Positions 1-12,720 of a DNA stretch of 64,000 bases are shown here, one piece after another. A model generated the notes under the pieces. That model was given only the letters and a program-made list of their open reading frames with translations. It searched no databases and was not told the DNA's origin. Each line of letters opens with the position of its first letter. The first letter of the stretch is position 1. This stretch comes from Rhytidiadelphus loreus (Eukaryota; Streptophyta; Bryopsida; Hypnales; Hylocomiaceae): contig OX344761.1 of assembly GCA_947034895.1 (NCBI GenBank), positions 90,967,447 through 91,031,446 on the forward strand, in the 5' to 3' direction. A program made the position numbers and the translations under genes.

Positions 1-1220
1 AATTGCATGCAACTCCCTTGCCCCCAAACACAAATGCATAATATTCACATCTCCTTCTTTACAATCTTCAAGGTAGAACAAACCAATGCCATTTGTCACA
101 CAATTCCAACATTTATTAGATCCTTGATCCTTCCATTTGCATCAGTCACCCACCCATTACCATAATCTTAGCAAAACCCTTTTAGCATCATGACACTCCA
201 CTTGGAGGGAAGGACCACATCAATGTGTGGTTTAGCATGGGGCTCCCCCATGCTTGTTGTACCCATTTTGTCCCAAACAAACTTTTGAAATATCACAGAA
301 AATTCATTTCTTGTCGAAATGTCTTCATTTGACTTGCAAATGGCTTCTCTCCAGCTTCTCTCAATCTCTGGAAAATATAACCATTTGACAAACAGCTTCT
401 CCAACGCACCTAGACAGCAAATCTGGGGTGGTAAAGAGGCTGATCTACTGCCATCTTCATAATAATCCTCAACAATTCAAAATTCAAAATTCAAAATTCC
501 TATTCCAACAAATTTTAAAATGCCACTCATTCACTCACTCACTCACTCTCACTCACTCACTCTCTCACTCACTCACTCTCTCTGGCCACAAACTCAACGA
601 CGCACACTCATCACACTGCATTCTCCGTCTCAGACAGAAGTCACAGAACAGACAGACGAAAACTCGATGGCCCCCATCAGGCATTTATTGCTACTAACAC
701 AAGTTCTTTTGATTTCCATTGACTCAAGAGCTTGAACCAATGTTGGTGCGCATCTCAGTAATCTATCTTTAAGATATTGGTGGTACTCTCTCACCGGCTT
801 TACGAAGATAGCGGCTCTTCTTCTTTTTTATATTATTCTAATACGGTAACTTATGAATCGTTGAAGAGCGAGCCAGGTTCCCGGCAATACGCTCCCTGTC
901 ACTGCAGCGAGCAGCAGCAGCAGCCCCAGTGAGAGTGGCACTGACAGTGCGTGGTTCCATCTGAGAAAAGCAGACAGACAGACGGATGTTTCCACGCCAT
1001 CAAAAGACTGACGCGCTCTTTCTTTTTGTATGGTTTCGAAAAAAAAGGGGAAATGACGGACTGACTACGGACTATTTCATTGGCTTTCAAAACTGAAAAC
1101 AAAAGAGGAACTTAACTTAAATCAATCCTATGAAACTCTCAACAACTGAACGGAGAAAAAACAAACAGAATCATACTCACTGTAGCAGAGCAGTCGATCC
1201 CATTTCTCATGATATATGTA
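1..1220. other. Intergenic, no supported gene; ACTC microsatellite
   Basis: No gene is supported here. A degenerate (ACTC)n microsatellite lies at about 525-583, just after three copies of an 8-bp unit (AATTCAAA) near 476-498. A short CAG run lies near 902-924. A minus-strand open frame at 168-404 looks protein-like in composition but is followed by stops and matches nothing I recognise. The 850-1000 stretch is slightly GC-richer than its surroundings. Confidence 0.5.
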
Positions 1221-1500
1221 TAAGGTATAGTATGCTGTAGAAGCGATCGTGATACAGAGGTACATCTTGCTTTCTTCAATGTACCAGTAGTGTACATTTC
1301 AGGAGGTGGGTGCTTTTAGTGACCAACTTCAGAAATTTGTAACTGATTCCTTGAAGGTTCGGGAAATATGAAACGACTTGGGTTAGATGCCAATTTCTTT
1401 CTTCTTCCTGTGAAAATTTACTGAAAATTGTTACAAGGAGTTTTAGCTTCCTTGAAAAGACAATCAGCTCTTAGATGGTCGCTTTAAGAGCAGACTAGCT
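1221..1500 (+). mobile_element. Dispersed repeat family A copy (TAAGGTA end), + orientation
   Basis: The copy starts with TAAGGTATAG. It contains the block shared with the copies at 6790, 8261, 9213 and 9877: GTACAT, CTTTCTTCAATGTA, a 'GTAACT.ATTCC..GAAGGTT' block, 'TATGAAAC.ACTTGG.TTAGATGCCAATT' and a closing 'CAATCAGCTCTTA'. There is no open frame. I read it as a non-autonomous element, about 290 bp, with its right end diverged. Confidence 0.6.
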
Positions 1501-4500
1501 TTTAACTTAAGCTTACAGTAGCTTAGCTTAGTTGACATCAGCTGCACTTTGACGGTGCTTGTTTCACTGTTGTTATTATTTAAGTTATTAAGCTTCCTTT
1601 TGGAGTTTGGACTGATGAGTGAGACTCATTTCTTAAGTTTAATAAGTTATGCTCAACCAGCAGTCCAATCAGCAATGTGTCAATGCTTTTCAACCAGCCA
1701 TAAATTCATTGCCATTGTGGAAGAAGGTGCCAAGAATCCTTTTGCATCTTTCAACTCTTGTCAACAGGGAGATGGAAAAAAGGACGTGTTTTTTGAAGTT
1801 TGGGTAAGTATCATTGATGATTCTTGTCTAGAATTTGGCAAAAATATTGTCTCCCATCCAATGGGAAATCTATACCTTAAGTTACGTTGTTTTGTTTTGT
1901 TTTGTTTGTTTGTTACGGAGAGATCTCATGGGCCGTACATCCCCCGGTTGCCTTCTCAGTAAGTTACCATTGAAAATCTCTTTGCAAGGAAGGGTGCAGG
2001 CACTTTGTTTTGTGATGATGGGACCTACGGTGTGAATTTATTGAATTTTGAAGTTTCTATGAATTAGAAAATTACTTCTACTTTTATTTTGATTGTGGCA
2101 ACGACACATGGCACACTAGTCTTTCCAAACCTCAAATTAGGTTGTTTGTTTGTTATATTGAGACTGCATGGATTGTACGACCCTTGATTGTGTACTTAGT
2201 ACTATTAGAAAACCCTTGGCGAGGAAAGGTGCACATGCTTTCTGACTCACAAAAGAAAAGATATTGTATTTCAAAGTTTTTATAAATTAAAAAAATAGAA
2301 AATTACTTTTATTGTTATTTTGGTTGTGGCAACAACACATGGCACACTAGTCTTTATAATTTTCACATGCCATTATTTATTAACCCATATAGTGACAAAG
2401 CCCCACCCACCCCTGAGACAAATGGGAATTTGGGTAGGCTCATATGATTTGAATTTTTGGTGCAATTTTTGGAAAAAAAATTCAAGATAGAAAAACACTT
2501 TAGCTTTCTAAGTATATCATTTTTATTTCAATCGGTGCATGGAAACAAAAGTTATACCAAATTAAGCTAAAAATTGAGTTTGTCACGCAATTCCAAAAAA
2601 ATTAAAACATCACAAAATAAATTAAGAAAAATATTGTTTCTCGTAGATTATAATTTTGTTCATGTAGAAAGATTTGATTCACTCTATTTGGACTAGTGAA
2701 GAGAAAATTATGGAGAGTGAATCTTGTTGATTGGATACTATCTACGCATCTTCTTTAAAAGAAATAATTGATAGGATTCATTTTTGTACTCAATTTTTCA
2801 AAAATGATGAAGTTCCATGTGGTTTAATTTGCTTACTAGAACAATCTCACCATTAGGATTAGTATGATTCAATTTCATCTTAGAACGATTAATGATTTAG
2901 TTTTTCCCTCTATCTCATATACATTTAAATTATTATTATTATTATTTTTTCCAAATTCTTAGCTCAATTCTTCAACTTCAAAAATTCAAAATTCAAAATT
3001 TTTATTGCAAATTTTTTTAATAGTTAAAAAGATTCAAAGTCTTATAATCTAATCACTCAAGGTCCAAACAAATTTATTTTTTCATTTTAAATGCAAATAT
3101 TTTAAAATCTACGAAGTCAAAGTTACTAAGATTTATCCCACACCATTTTATATTGGTCTAGGGTATAATTATACTATTAGATATACACTAAAAAAATAAC
3201 CTTTTTTTCTCTTTGCAATAAAAACGGCAATTTTTAGTGTTTTTTAATGGAGAAAAAGGCATTGGGACTTCATAGGTTAAAAACATTGTGAATGTAACTA
3301 TGTACAGTAAACTCTACAACAAATCTAAATTAAAGGTTATCTACTATAAGTTTTAACAAAATGTTCACTTTTGATATGCTTTTGAAATGCAACCATACAA
3401 TATGCGCTCCTATTGAGGTAAACTAGCCCATGATAGGCAAACCTCCTAGTGTAGACACTTAGAAAACCATCCAATTTTGTTGATTTGGGGTAGTCTAAAG
3501 ATTCTTTTGGGCCAATTGGGCAACCCACTTCAAAAATTCATAACAATTTCATACTTTGTCCAAAAAATAATTTCAATTGCTTTTTTCATTTCTCACATTT
3601 GTTTTTGTATGGAAAAAAATCTGAATTTTTTGGCTAATGGCAACAAGACAAACCACTCATTTTACATGTCATAGGTTTATTTTATCACCACTAATTAACT
3701 ACAACTAAGAGAAATAGAATGGTTATAAGCTTTCCATGTAGATAAAAATACAATGTATTAGAAACAAATTTTTAAAATTTAAAATTTAAAGATTTTGTGC
3801 AGGGTATTCCGTACTTGCCAAACTAAAATTTAGACTTATTATGCCATAACTTTTGCTCCCAAGCACTAATTGAAATGAAAGTTATGTTCCTAGAAATTTG
3901 ATGTGGTTTCTATCTTCACATAAAGTTTTAGAAAATATTGACAAATATTGAGACCGTAGGAGCTTGTCCAAAATCCATTTTGTCCCCCGTTGGGACAATG
4001 GGACTTTAGGGATTAATCATCACTCCTTTTGGCAACTATGGTTCAAAATAAAGAGCATGAAAAAAAAAATTGTAAGCATGCTACCACGACAACAAAATTG
4101 TCCACTATAGACATGTTTAGAGTTGAGGAATGAGGGGTGGCATTGGGTTGATCCAAATGTCACAAGCCGTACTGAAGATAGAGAAACCTCAAATAACTCT
4201 CTAAAAGTAATGTAGTGTGAATGTGTGATGGTTAACCCATAAGGACCAAGTGACCGTTTCAACATCTACAAGATTTCTCGAGTAGTTGTGCATGAAGTCA
4301 ATTTTGGTTGGATGTTCATGAAATTTTAATACAAAGGTGTCAACATGTATTCCCTTAGTGGGAATATAATTTGTTTCCAATTGTAGTTTTAGATCAAACA
4401 TTATAATATTTCAATCTATGTAGTCAAAGTATCTGAATTTTTTTTCCACACATTACCATAGTAATTATGTACAAATTTCTATGGTAGACTTTTATAACAA

Positions 4501-5422
4501 AACTTGTTTTTTTCATTTTTTTTCTCATTGCCCTACAAAGTGACATTTTTTGCTTGGTTGAATTTTTTTTAACTTTTTATTTTAGTATTCTCAATGCAAT
4601 AGAAAGTAGTAGTTTTGACAACTTTTGCCAAAAACATACCCTAATCATTTAAGAGTTAAGAAGAACTTACTAATGCAACAATGACATCCCAAATGTCATC
4701 TATTATATTAAGTACGCATTGTCACAACCCTTGTCATGACTACTATCACAAAATTTGTCACGTTTTTGTCCTAGAGAAATATCATCCAACATTCACAATA
4801 AAAATCAAGAACACGACAAGCATTCATGTGATTCATCATGCACACATTTCCCTTGTCCCTATCTCTCTATATAAGTAAGTTTGGCTTGTATTATTGAAAT
4901 ATGCAAGTTTTTTTTCAATGGCAGTTTGTTCCATTTCTCCCAAATGTAGTAAATTGTATGGCTACAAAAAAATATATATGCATTTTTATTATAGATATTT
5001 TGGTATGTTCAGAAATATCATTATAAGTTTTTCAGGAATAATCAATTCATCAAGCCAATTGCCTAGTACACTAATTAAAGTGGAATTGACAATACCTTCT
5101 CCCTTCTCATGATTTCGGACATCATTGTCACCTTCTCCATAACTTATGGAAATGTTTGTGAATCAACTTGTTTTATTTTGGCACATCATGTTTTGCTCTT
5201 TTAAAAATTTAAAAATGGAGAATTTCTATTAAAAAGGGAAAAGTACATCAAAACCAAAGGAGCAGGTCCCTGGCAAAAATATTAAAGTTTTTGACATATT
5301 ATTCACTCTTTCAAAAAAAAGGACAGCACATCATGTTTTTACAGTCATGATGCAGCCGTGCCTTTTGTTGAGTGTGTTTCAGTGGCTACAGTATTCTTTG
5401 GTATAAAATTTGGGGTATAAGG
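1501..5422. other. AT-rich intergenic DNA with diverged repeats
   Basis: No gene is supported. The segments at 1900-2120 and 2130-2360 are related to each other: both contain 'ACAACACATGGCACACTAGTCTTT' or close variants and a similar preceding block, which suggests a local duplication. TTAACCC at 2390 and TTAGGGATTAA near 4004-4014 resemble ends of the TTAACCCC element family described elsewhere in the window. The 2760-3050 part resembles 32870-33070. Confidence 0.45.
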
Positions 5423-6590
5423 TACACTAATAATGAAATTTAGTGTAACCACACTAAATGATTTGGAAAGGCTATAAGGTAGGAAGCTCAAATGCTGGAG
5501 GGTCATTTAGAACCGCTCATGTAGACTCATCTGTAATGGACTTGAGGTGGTCTTCAAATGGACCTTCTACTGTCATTGAATGGATCAATAAAAAAAATAT
5601 TATTTATTGTAAGAGCTAATCATTTGCTTTGCTTTCCTCATTTCTCTCTAAAAGCTGTAAGTGAACGATTTATGGAAGACCTATGGTTAGAAATAGGGAC
5701 CTATGACTCATCTTGTTTGAAAATTCATAAGTAATTCAAAAATGCTTCAAAAAATACAAAACGACTTAGATTACAATCAAAATCTATTTTTCTTATTCTA
5801 AAAAATAAGCTATAAATAATCCCATACAAGAAACGACATGAAAAATGCAAACCAATCCTTAAGTGCAAGCTTTATGAGCCTCCTACCTTAACTATTTTAC
5901 TTTTGATGAAGATTTTTACCAAGAGCACAAATATCTATATTACCCTATGCTCTAGTCAAATTTGTTAAAAACTAATTCAAAATATAATTAAATATGGCAT
6001 ATAATGAAATTTTCAGAAATTATAATGTGGCATAATTGAATAGTGTAGAAATATTAATAAAAATAATTTGTATCCTAAAAAAAACTTGATGAATAATGAA
6101 AAATGAAAAATAATATACATACCAAGGTGATTGCTTTATAAGTGTAAAAAATCCTTAGAATATATAAACTTACTAAGCTCAGTCCTTCCCCCCTCTCAAA
6201 GAGAGATTGTGTTCATTGAAAGGAATTGAAACTCAACTAGTTTTCCTACTAACTTATTAAATTGGGAGGACCTTGTTGCTAAAAGTCATGAAAAGATTGA
6301 GTAAAGCCCTAAGTACCGTAGTAAAGGTGTGAAGACGTTCTAGAGGTCATGAAATATTCCAAATCTTATAAAATAAAATCCCAAAAATCCTAAATCGAGT
6401 TAATGAAAGGATATTCACCCCCAAAGAAATGATTTTGCATGGAGTCTAATGAACCTAACTCCAATGTATGGTATTCAAAGAAGGGATCACCTTTTTAAGT
6501 ATGGCAGATGAAAACATTCTTTGAGAGTAAAATTTTATAGCATTAGTAAATTAGTTAGTGTGGTTTACACTAAATTTCATTATTAGTGTA
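5423..6590. mobile_element. TIR element, ACACTAATAATG family (1.17 kb)
   Basis: The left end (5423-5448) and right end (6565-6590) are perfect 26-bp inverted repeats containing ACACTAATAATGAAATTTAG. Each end holds the short palindromic words ACACTAA and TTTAGTGT. A further diverged inverted block (CCACACTAA) extends inward. No coding capacity is visible, so this is non-autonomous. A second element (5475-5890) sits inside it. Confidence 0.75.
5475..5890. mobile_element. TAAGGTA-family TIR element nested in 5423-6590
   Basis: The left end TAAGGTAGGAAGCTCA (5475-5490) matches the inverse of the right end TGAGCCTCCTACCTTA (5875-5890) at 15 of 16 positions. The 416-bp body has no open frame. It lies wholly within the larger TIR element, so it probably inserted later. 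Confidence 0.7.
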
Positions 6591-6789
6591 GTGATGACAT
6601 GTTATAAGTGGTTAAGTTTGTAAGGAATTGGGTTTCACCAAAATAAATGATCCTTTGTTTGTGTGTGATTATTATAGAGTAGAAGAATTTACATCATGTT
6701 TTATATCTTAAATTATCTATCCCAAGTGACAAATGAAAACAAGATGAAAAGCACCCTCTAAATAATGCAAAGCTATCTTTTGCTTTTCT

Positions 6790-6985
6790 AATTTCATCAA
6801 CAATGTACAAATAAATTACATTTCAAGAGGTGGATGCTTTTAATTAGTGACCATTCTGTTTCAACTTTAAAAAATTTATAATTAATTTCAAGAAGCTCCA
6901 AAAAATATGAAACTACTTGGATTAGATGCCAATTCCATTTGTCTTCTTCCAAGGAAAATTTTCTGAAAAATCAAATTTCAAAAAG
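6790..6985 (+). mobile_element. Dispersed repeat family A fragment
   Basis: This partial copy carries the family A central block ('ATTTCAAGAGGTGGATGC', then 'TATGAAAC.ACTTGG.TTAGATGCCAATT'). Neither terminus is clear. There is no coding content. Confidence 0.55.
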
Positions 6986-7169
6986 TATAACCTCCCAAAA
7001 TTATTTATTATTTCTTAACCTCTAAAGGACTAGCATGTGATTCTTGGTAACATAGAAATTTTGAGTGATTGGGGATTTGCATATTCTAGGTTTAAATTTT
7101 TACAAAAGGAAGGCACATTTCAAATGCACTAAATTTCATAACATTTGGAAATATGAGTAAAAAGTTATG

Positions 7170-7880
7170 GCCTAATATATTACTTTTTTCAAAAGCTGAG
7201 CAATCTGGGTGGATAAAAAAATCACTTTTTTCAAAAAATAAATATTGAAATTGGTTTTCTAGAGTTATATATACGTGGAAAGATTTGAATCATTCCATTT
7301 TGATCTATGAGTCAAAAGTTAGAAGGAGTTTTAGTTTGCAGGCAATTATCAAATCTCTACTCTAAAACAAACTTTGAAGTCCTTTATCTTACTCAATTTT
7401 CAATATTTTTTGAAAAAAATAAGATCATAAGATGTAGATTGATTACTACAACATTGCAACCATTGGGATTGACATTTTTCAATTCCATAATTAAATTCTT
7501 AACAATTTAGTATTTTGAATCATTCTCTACTTCTTTCTACTTACTATTTTTTTCCTACATGTTGTACAACTCTAAACGATCTGAAATTTTTCAAGCATGT
7601 AGCAAACTTGTCTAGGAAAAAGAATTCAAAGAAGTACCACCATTTTGGACATTTTTTCATAGAAAAGTGAGCTTGTGAAGCGCAGCTGCCCTGTTTTTCA
7701 CGAGGTCCCCAAAATGATTTCAATGAATTTGAATACTTATATCTTGCAATCCACGTGGTGGACATTTTTGAAATTTTTACCACATGTTCTCAAGTCAGCA
7801 TACTACCAGATCCTATGATTACATGTGTTATTTTTTTCTAAAAATTGGTACTTGTACTAGAAATGGCAGTTTTGGAATGT
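7170..7880 (+). repeat. Dispersed repeat family B, copy 1
   Basis: About 700 bp is repeated at 11830-12720 in the same orientation and at 46970-48084 in the opposite one. Shared blocks include 'AACATTGCAACCATTGGGATT', 'GAATCATTCTCTACTTCTTTCTA' and 'GGACATTTTTTCATA'. Open frames here (for example minus 7544-7783) are broken in the other copies, so it does not look coding. Confidence 0.7.
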
Positions 7881-8260
7881 TTTGGGTGAAAACATAGTCA
7901 AGTTAAATGGGTGCATTATGGGTCCTACCTAGTTAGCAGGAGTGTCTAAAACCCGTCATTCTGTTCTACTTATTAGATACTGGGAGTCCTTTGCAAAAGA
8001 TCACCAGGGACAAGGTTCTTGGTATGTGTTAGGAACAATTCAAAGTGCATCAAAAGTGTTGACCTATTTTTAAGTACAACTTTAAGTATGACTTTCATTG
8101 TAGTTTGGAGGGGCATTTTGTGTGAATATGCTAAGGTAATATTAAGATGAAAAGGACCCACTAGCGAATGACTCACAGTTACTCCATCAGTTTTGGAAAT
8201 AACTTATATCAATATGAAAAAAAATATTTTCTCATGGTGCATTCCACCAGTAGCTGAAGG

Positions 8261-8568
8261 TAAGGTATTCTGCTCTTAAAAGGACCTTTTAAGAGCTGAC
8301 TGCATTCTGAGGAAGCTAAAATTATAACAAAAAATTTAAAGTAAATTTTTGTAGGTAGAACAAATGGAATTGGCATGTAACACAAGTCGTTTCATATTTT
8401 TTGGATCTTTATGGAATTAGTTATAATTTTTTGAAGTTGAAATGTAATAGTCACTATTAGTGTCCACCTCTTTAAATGTACATTGTTGGTATATTGAAGA
8501 AAGCAAAATTGATCTTTGTGTTAGTGGTTACTCTTAGAGTAGGGGTGCTTTTAGAACATCCTATCTTA
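8261..8568 (-). mobile_element. Family A repeat, - orientation
   Basis: The segment starts TAAGGTATTCTGCTCTTAAA and ends with TATCTTA, an imperfect inverse of the start. Internally it is the reverse complement of the family A block at 9213-9504. It also carries a small palindrome near its left end (TCTTAAAAGGACCTTTTAAGA). Non-coding. Confidence 0.65.
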
Positions 8569-9212
8569 GGATGACTATAAATTGGGGAAATTTGTTTGAA
8601 ATTAATCTCCAATGGTCAATAAGGTTAGATATTTTAATCAAATTAAAATAAATTGGTGCTAAATTTAGTTAAAGTCCAAAAATGAGATTTCAAATAAATT
8701 GGTGCTAAGCCATTAGTTAAAGTTCAAAGATGAGATTTCAATAGAAGTTATTCAAGGTCAAAGTGGAATTAGTAGATGCTATAAAACCGTGTTTTTTACC
8801 CAATACCTTCGTAGTGGACATTGTGCAAGGAGTATCTTTCTACTTACTAAACTTATTAAGGCACACTTTTGGGCACAAGTTCAAAATACAATATTTTTGA
8901 AAAAAAATTGAAGTATTTTTTCAAATTGATATGGATAGGTAGGTTGGTAGCCTATAGCTTAAGCAAATTAAGTTCTCATTCATTTGTTTTTTATTTCTAA
9001 AAAGCATGAGAATTAATAATCTTTTGTGTAAGAAAAAACACATTTCTTTACAACCAATTTGATGGAAATGAGGTATATAATACAATTCCATCAAATAAAA
9101 AGGAATGATATGTTAATTCCAAAAAAATGTTGGGTTTTAATTAAAGCCGGTTAAAGATCTAAGGCCTCAAAAGTAGACTCTTTTGATGCAAATCTTTGTG
9201 CACCATTGAACT

Positions 9213-9504
9213 TAAGGTAGGGTGCTCTAAAAGTGCCCTTGCTCTAAAAGCAACCACTAACACTAAGGTACATTTTTCTTTCTTCAATGTATCAATAATG
9301 TACATTTCAAGAAGTGATCACTTTCAACTTCAAAAATTCGTAACTAATTCCATGAAGGTTAAAAAAATATGAAACAACTTGGATTAGATGCCAATTCCAT
9401 TTTTCTTCCTACAAAAATTTGCTGAAAATTATTTCAAAGAGTTTAGCTTCCTCCAAATGCAATCAGCTCTTAAAAAGATTGCTTCAGGAGCAACCACTAC
9501 CTTA
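9213..9504 (+). mobile_element. Family A repeat with TAAGGTA termini, + orientation
   Basis: The left end TAAGGTAGGGTGCTC is answered by TACCTTA at the right end, with an inverted 'GAGCAACCACTACCTTA'. The body matches the copies at 1221, 8261 (inverted) and 9877 (inverted). At 292 bp this is the best-preserved copy of the family. Confidence 0.7.
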
Positions 9505-9876
9505 CCCTGATTGATTCTGTGTTGTTCCCTCTGTCATATCTTTGCCACAATCAAATCAAACAACAAACAACAATGAAAGACAAACTCCTTAAATTAAAGC
9601 TTTAATTTGTTCCACATCCACAGCCCTCTGAGTTTGAAAAAACCTGGGTTGCCGGCCCTGGTTTGGGGGAGGAGGAATGTTTTTTTTAAAATAAATTTCA
9701 TATCCTTTCATTTGGTCAAAAAGAAAAAGAAAAAGAAGGTTGCAATGAATATGTCCTAATGGTTGCCCAAAAAGAAAGAGAAAAAAAAAGGTAGTGGTTG
9801 CTATGAAATGTTCTGCAGTACTTAGATCTAAAGATGTTATTAGAAAATATTCTTGAGGCCAAATTGACAGGAGGAT

Positions 9877-10190
9877 TGAATGTTGTGCTCTTAAAGTTAA
9901 AGTGACCATTTATGAGCTGATCCCCTTTTGGGAAAGCTAAACTCCTTGAAACAATTTTCAGCAAATTTTAGTAGGAAGGAAGATGGAATTGGCATGTAAT
10001 TCAAGTTATTTCATATTTTTTGGACCTTAGTGAAATTAGTTATAATTTTTTGAAGTTGCGTGGTGGTCACTAAAAGCGACCTTCAAACACTTGAAACGTA
10101 CACTTTTGGTATATTGAAGAAACAAAAATGTATTTCTATGTTAGTGCTTGCTTTTAGAACATGGTCACTTTTAGAGTACACTAAGTTTAT
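9877..10190 (-). mobile_element. Family A repeat, - orientation
   Basis: The sequence is inverted relative to 9213-9504, with 'GGAATTGGCATGTAAT.CAAGT' and 'TTTTGGTATATTGAAGAAA' in common. The termini ('GTGCTCTTAAAGTTAAAG' and 'CACTTTTAGAGTACAC') are inverted relatives of each other, but the outermost TAAGGTA is not preserved. Confidence 0.6.
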
Positions 10191-10287
10191 TGTAGAACAC
10201 TTTTGATGTCCCTTTCGAGGGGATAGTCAAGGATCACTACCTAGTCAATTAATAAGTGAGTGAATTTATAATACTTTAACATTATCC

Positions 10288-10336
10288 ATATATATATATA
10301 TATATATATATATTTATTTATTTATTTATTTATTTT
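10288..10336. repeat. (AT)n then (TTTA)n microsatellite
   Basis: About twelve AT dinucleotides run straight into six TTTA tetranucleotides. Confidence 0.9.
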
Positions 10337-10779
10337 GGAACATGTTAGATTACAATCAATATGGGATTAATATCTGTATTTCATATCCCATATCTATAGG
10401 ATAGAATAGTCACATTAAAGTTCCCAAAGTAGTTTCGGCACTTTAAAATTAAATTTCTAAAATTTCAACATTACATTAAAAATAATTAAAAATATTTGGT
10501 AATGAACTCCAAAATTGCTTACATAGGTATGTAATAGGAATGGGGAAGACAAGTTTTTTTATACAAATTGGATGGTAGGAGGTAAAACAACCCATGTGGG
10601 ATATGCAAATGGTTAGGATTAGTAGGAGCTCAATCTTCAAATTATCCCATATCCTTTGAGGATTCATGATAGATAATGGATTTCATTATAAAATCGAACT
10701 ATCCACCTATCATTCACGCAAAAATTTAATGAAAAATTTCATACACTGTATCATTAAAAAAATTATTTGAACATTCTTA

Positions 10780-11130
10780 CTAAGGTAGGAACACCATAAA
10801 CGGTTGAAATAAGCATTTCAGCGTGTAGGATATGGGAAATTTCTTGAGAAATTGAACTTGATATGTTAAAAACAAGGATGAGGAAGAATGCAAAAAAGTG
10901 AATTTCTTTTCTCCAAAAATGAATATTTTATGCAATATAAAGGTAGATTTTTCATATGGACTCCATTATAGTTTTATAGGTTCACCTAAAACAACTACCT
11001 TTAGAACTTGTTCCTAATTCAAGCAAATCGAATCTTTTGATGATTTTTTGAGAACTAGCTATTGTTGGTTTCATGACAATCTAGTCTGCCATTAGAGGGA
11101 GGGTAACCGTTTATGGTGTTCCTACCTTAG
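10780..11130. mobile_element. TAAGGTA-family TIR element (351 bp)
   Basis: Perfect 26-bp TIRs at 10780-10805 and 11105-11130 begin CTAAGGTAGGAACACCATAA. The body has no open frame. Immediately after it (from 11166) comes a second, unrelated foldback element. Confidence 0.8.
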
Positions 11131-11165
11131 CATTGGACATTTTACTTTCTTACAACAATTAGATC

Positions 11166-11624
11166 AACTACACTAAAGATGATATTTAGTGTTGAGTGAC
11201 ATTTAGTGTTTTTACCCCCCTACTAGCTACAACACTAAATCTGAACTTGTCCACAATTAGTGTTAGACTTGAATGTGCCGGCTGCAAACTTCAGAGCCTT
11301 GTAACTTTTGCAAAAATTCTTCAAATAAGGAAAATGAGATGTTTTTCGGCATCTACAATTTTTGTAGATGCCGAACGGCATCTCATTTTCCTTATTTGAA
11401 GAATTTTTGCAAAAGTTACAAGGCTCTGAAGTTTGCAGCCGCCTAGCCCTAATCGGTCCGATTCTGTCGGTGAACAGTGATATTCCGTCTGATATGACAA
11501 CTCTGGTTCACATTTAGTGTTTGAATTGACATTTAATGTTACTTACTTTCATAGGGTAATTGGCTTTTAGTGTATGCCTTCGTATTTAGTGTACAAGACA
11601 CTAAATATCATCTTTAGTGTAGTT
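11166..11624. mobile_element. TIR foldback element, TTTAGTGT family (459 bp)
   Basis: Perfect 27-bp inverted repeats at 11166-11192 and 11598-11624 contain ACACTAAAGATGATATTTAG. Several extra ACACTAA/TTAGTGT words lie just inside both ends, as in the elements at 5423 and 33495. The centre carries the long hairpin described separately. Confidence 0.75.
11280..11440. repeat. Perfect 62-bp-arm inverted repeat (hairpin)
   Basis: 11280-11341 is the exact inverse of 11379-11440. The 37-nt centre itself contains a smaller palindrome (CGGCATCTACAA ... TTGTAGATGCCG). The arms begin GGCTGCAAACTTCAGAGCC. It is more GC-rich than its surroundings. A transcript would fold into a near-perfect double strand. 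Confidence 0.85.
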
Positions 11625-11829
11625 CTTGTTGAATTCGGCAATTTCTCATTTCTCATTTTCATTTTTTTCCGGCATTCTTAAAAATTATTATTTTCCGCCA
11701 ACCCTATTCTATAGGTATGGTATATGATCATATTGGTAATCTGTACAATATATTCATATTGTGTATATGACACCTATGTGTATTCTGCATGTATTCCATA
11801 GGTTTCTTAATTTTGGTTTTGGAGTGGGG

Positions 11830-12720
11830 TGAGTGAGCAAATTAAGTGTTTTATTCCCTAAATGCCCAAACTACATTTTTTTGGTAACATAGTGATTTTA
11901 AGGCCCAACACTTTCATAACTTTTGACTACATGGTTAAAAAGTTATTTTGTGATATGTAGTTTTTATTGCTCAACGGGCAACTTGGGCAACAAAAAAAAA
12001 TTCTTTAAAAATCATTTTTTTTTCAAAATAAAATTTGAAATTAGTTTTCTAGATTTATATATACGTAGAACACTTTGAATCATTCCATTTTGATTAATGA
12101 GATGAAAGTTATGAGGAATTTTAATTTATGGTAGTTTGTGGGTAGTTTTGGAATCTGTACTCTAAGACAAACTTTGAAGTACTTTCTTTAATTCAATTTT
12201 AAATATTTTTGGAAAAAAATAAAAATATTAGGTGTAGATTGCTTATTACAACATTGCAACCATTGGGATTGGCATTTTTCAATTCCATGAATAAATTGTT
12301 AACAATTTAGTATTTTGAATCATTCTCTACTTCTTTCTATTTATTATTTTTCCTATATGTTGTACAATTTCAAATGATTTAGAAAATTTCAAACATGTAA
12401 CCAACTTGCCTTGAAGAAGGAATCCAAAGAGTGACCACCATTTCGGACATTTTTTCATACAAATGTGACCTTGTGAAGTAGAGCTTCCCATCTTTTCGCA
12501 AGGCCCAAAAAATGATTTTTGTCACTTCAAATACTAATATCTTGTAGTCTACAGGGTGGAAATTTCTGAATTTTTTTCACATCTTCTCAAACCATCATAT
12601 TACAAGACCATATAGTTACATGTGTCTAAAAATAATTTTTTTCTAAAATTTGGTACTTGTCCTAGAAATGGCAGTTTTAGAGCGATTTTGGTAAAAATCA
12701 TTTAGGGGGTATTTTTTATT
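11830..12720 (+). repeat. Dispersed repeat family B, copy 2
   Basis: This copy has the same order of blocks as 7170-7880 and is longer at both ends. The upstream part (CCCTAAATGCCCAAACTAC) matches the inverse of the outer end of the 46970-48084 copy, which there finishes as TTTAGGGGTTAA. Confidence 0.65.

Noticed and set aside
168..404. Minus-strand 78-aa frame with protein-like composition
   Set aside because: It has no recognisable family and is followed by stops, and nothing supports splicing. It may be a fragment of a gene outside the window, but the evidence is too thin.
428..735. Two overlapping + frames rich in His, Ser, Leu and Thr
   Set aside because: They are translations of the (ACTC)n microsatellite in two frames.
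9589..9964. Two overlapping minus frames of 82-106 aa
   Set aside because: The low-complexity Phe/Leu content comes from A-rich runs and family A repeat sequence; there is no conserved motif.
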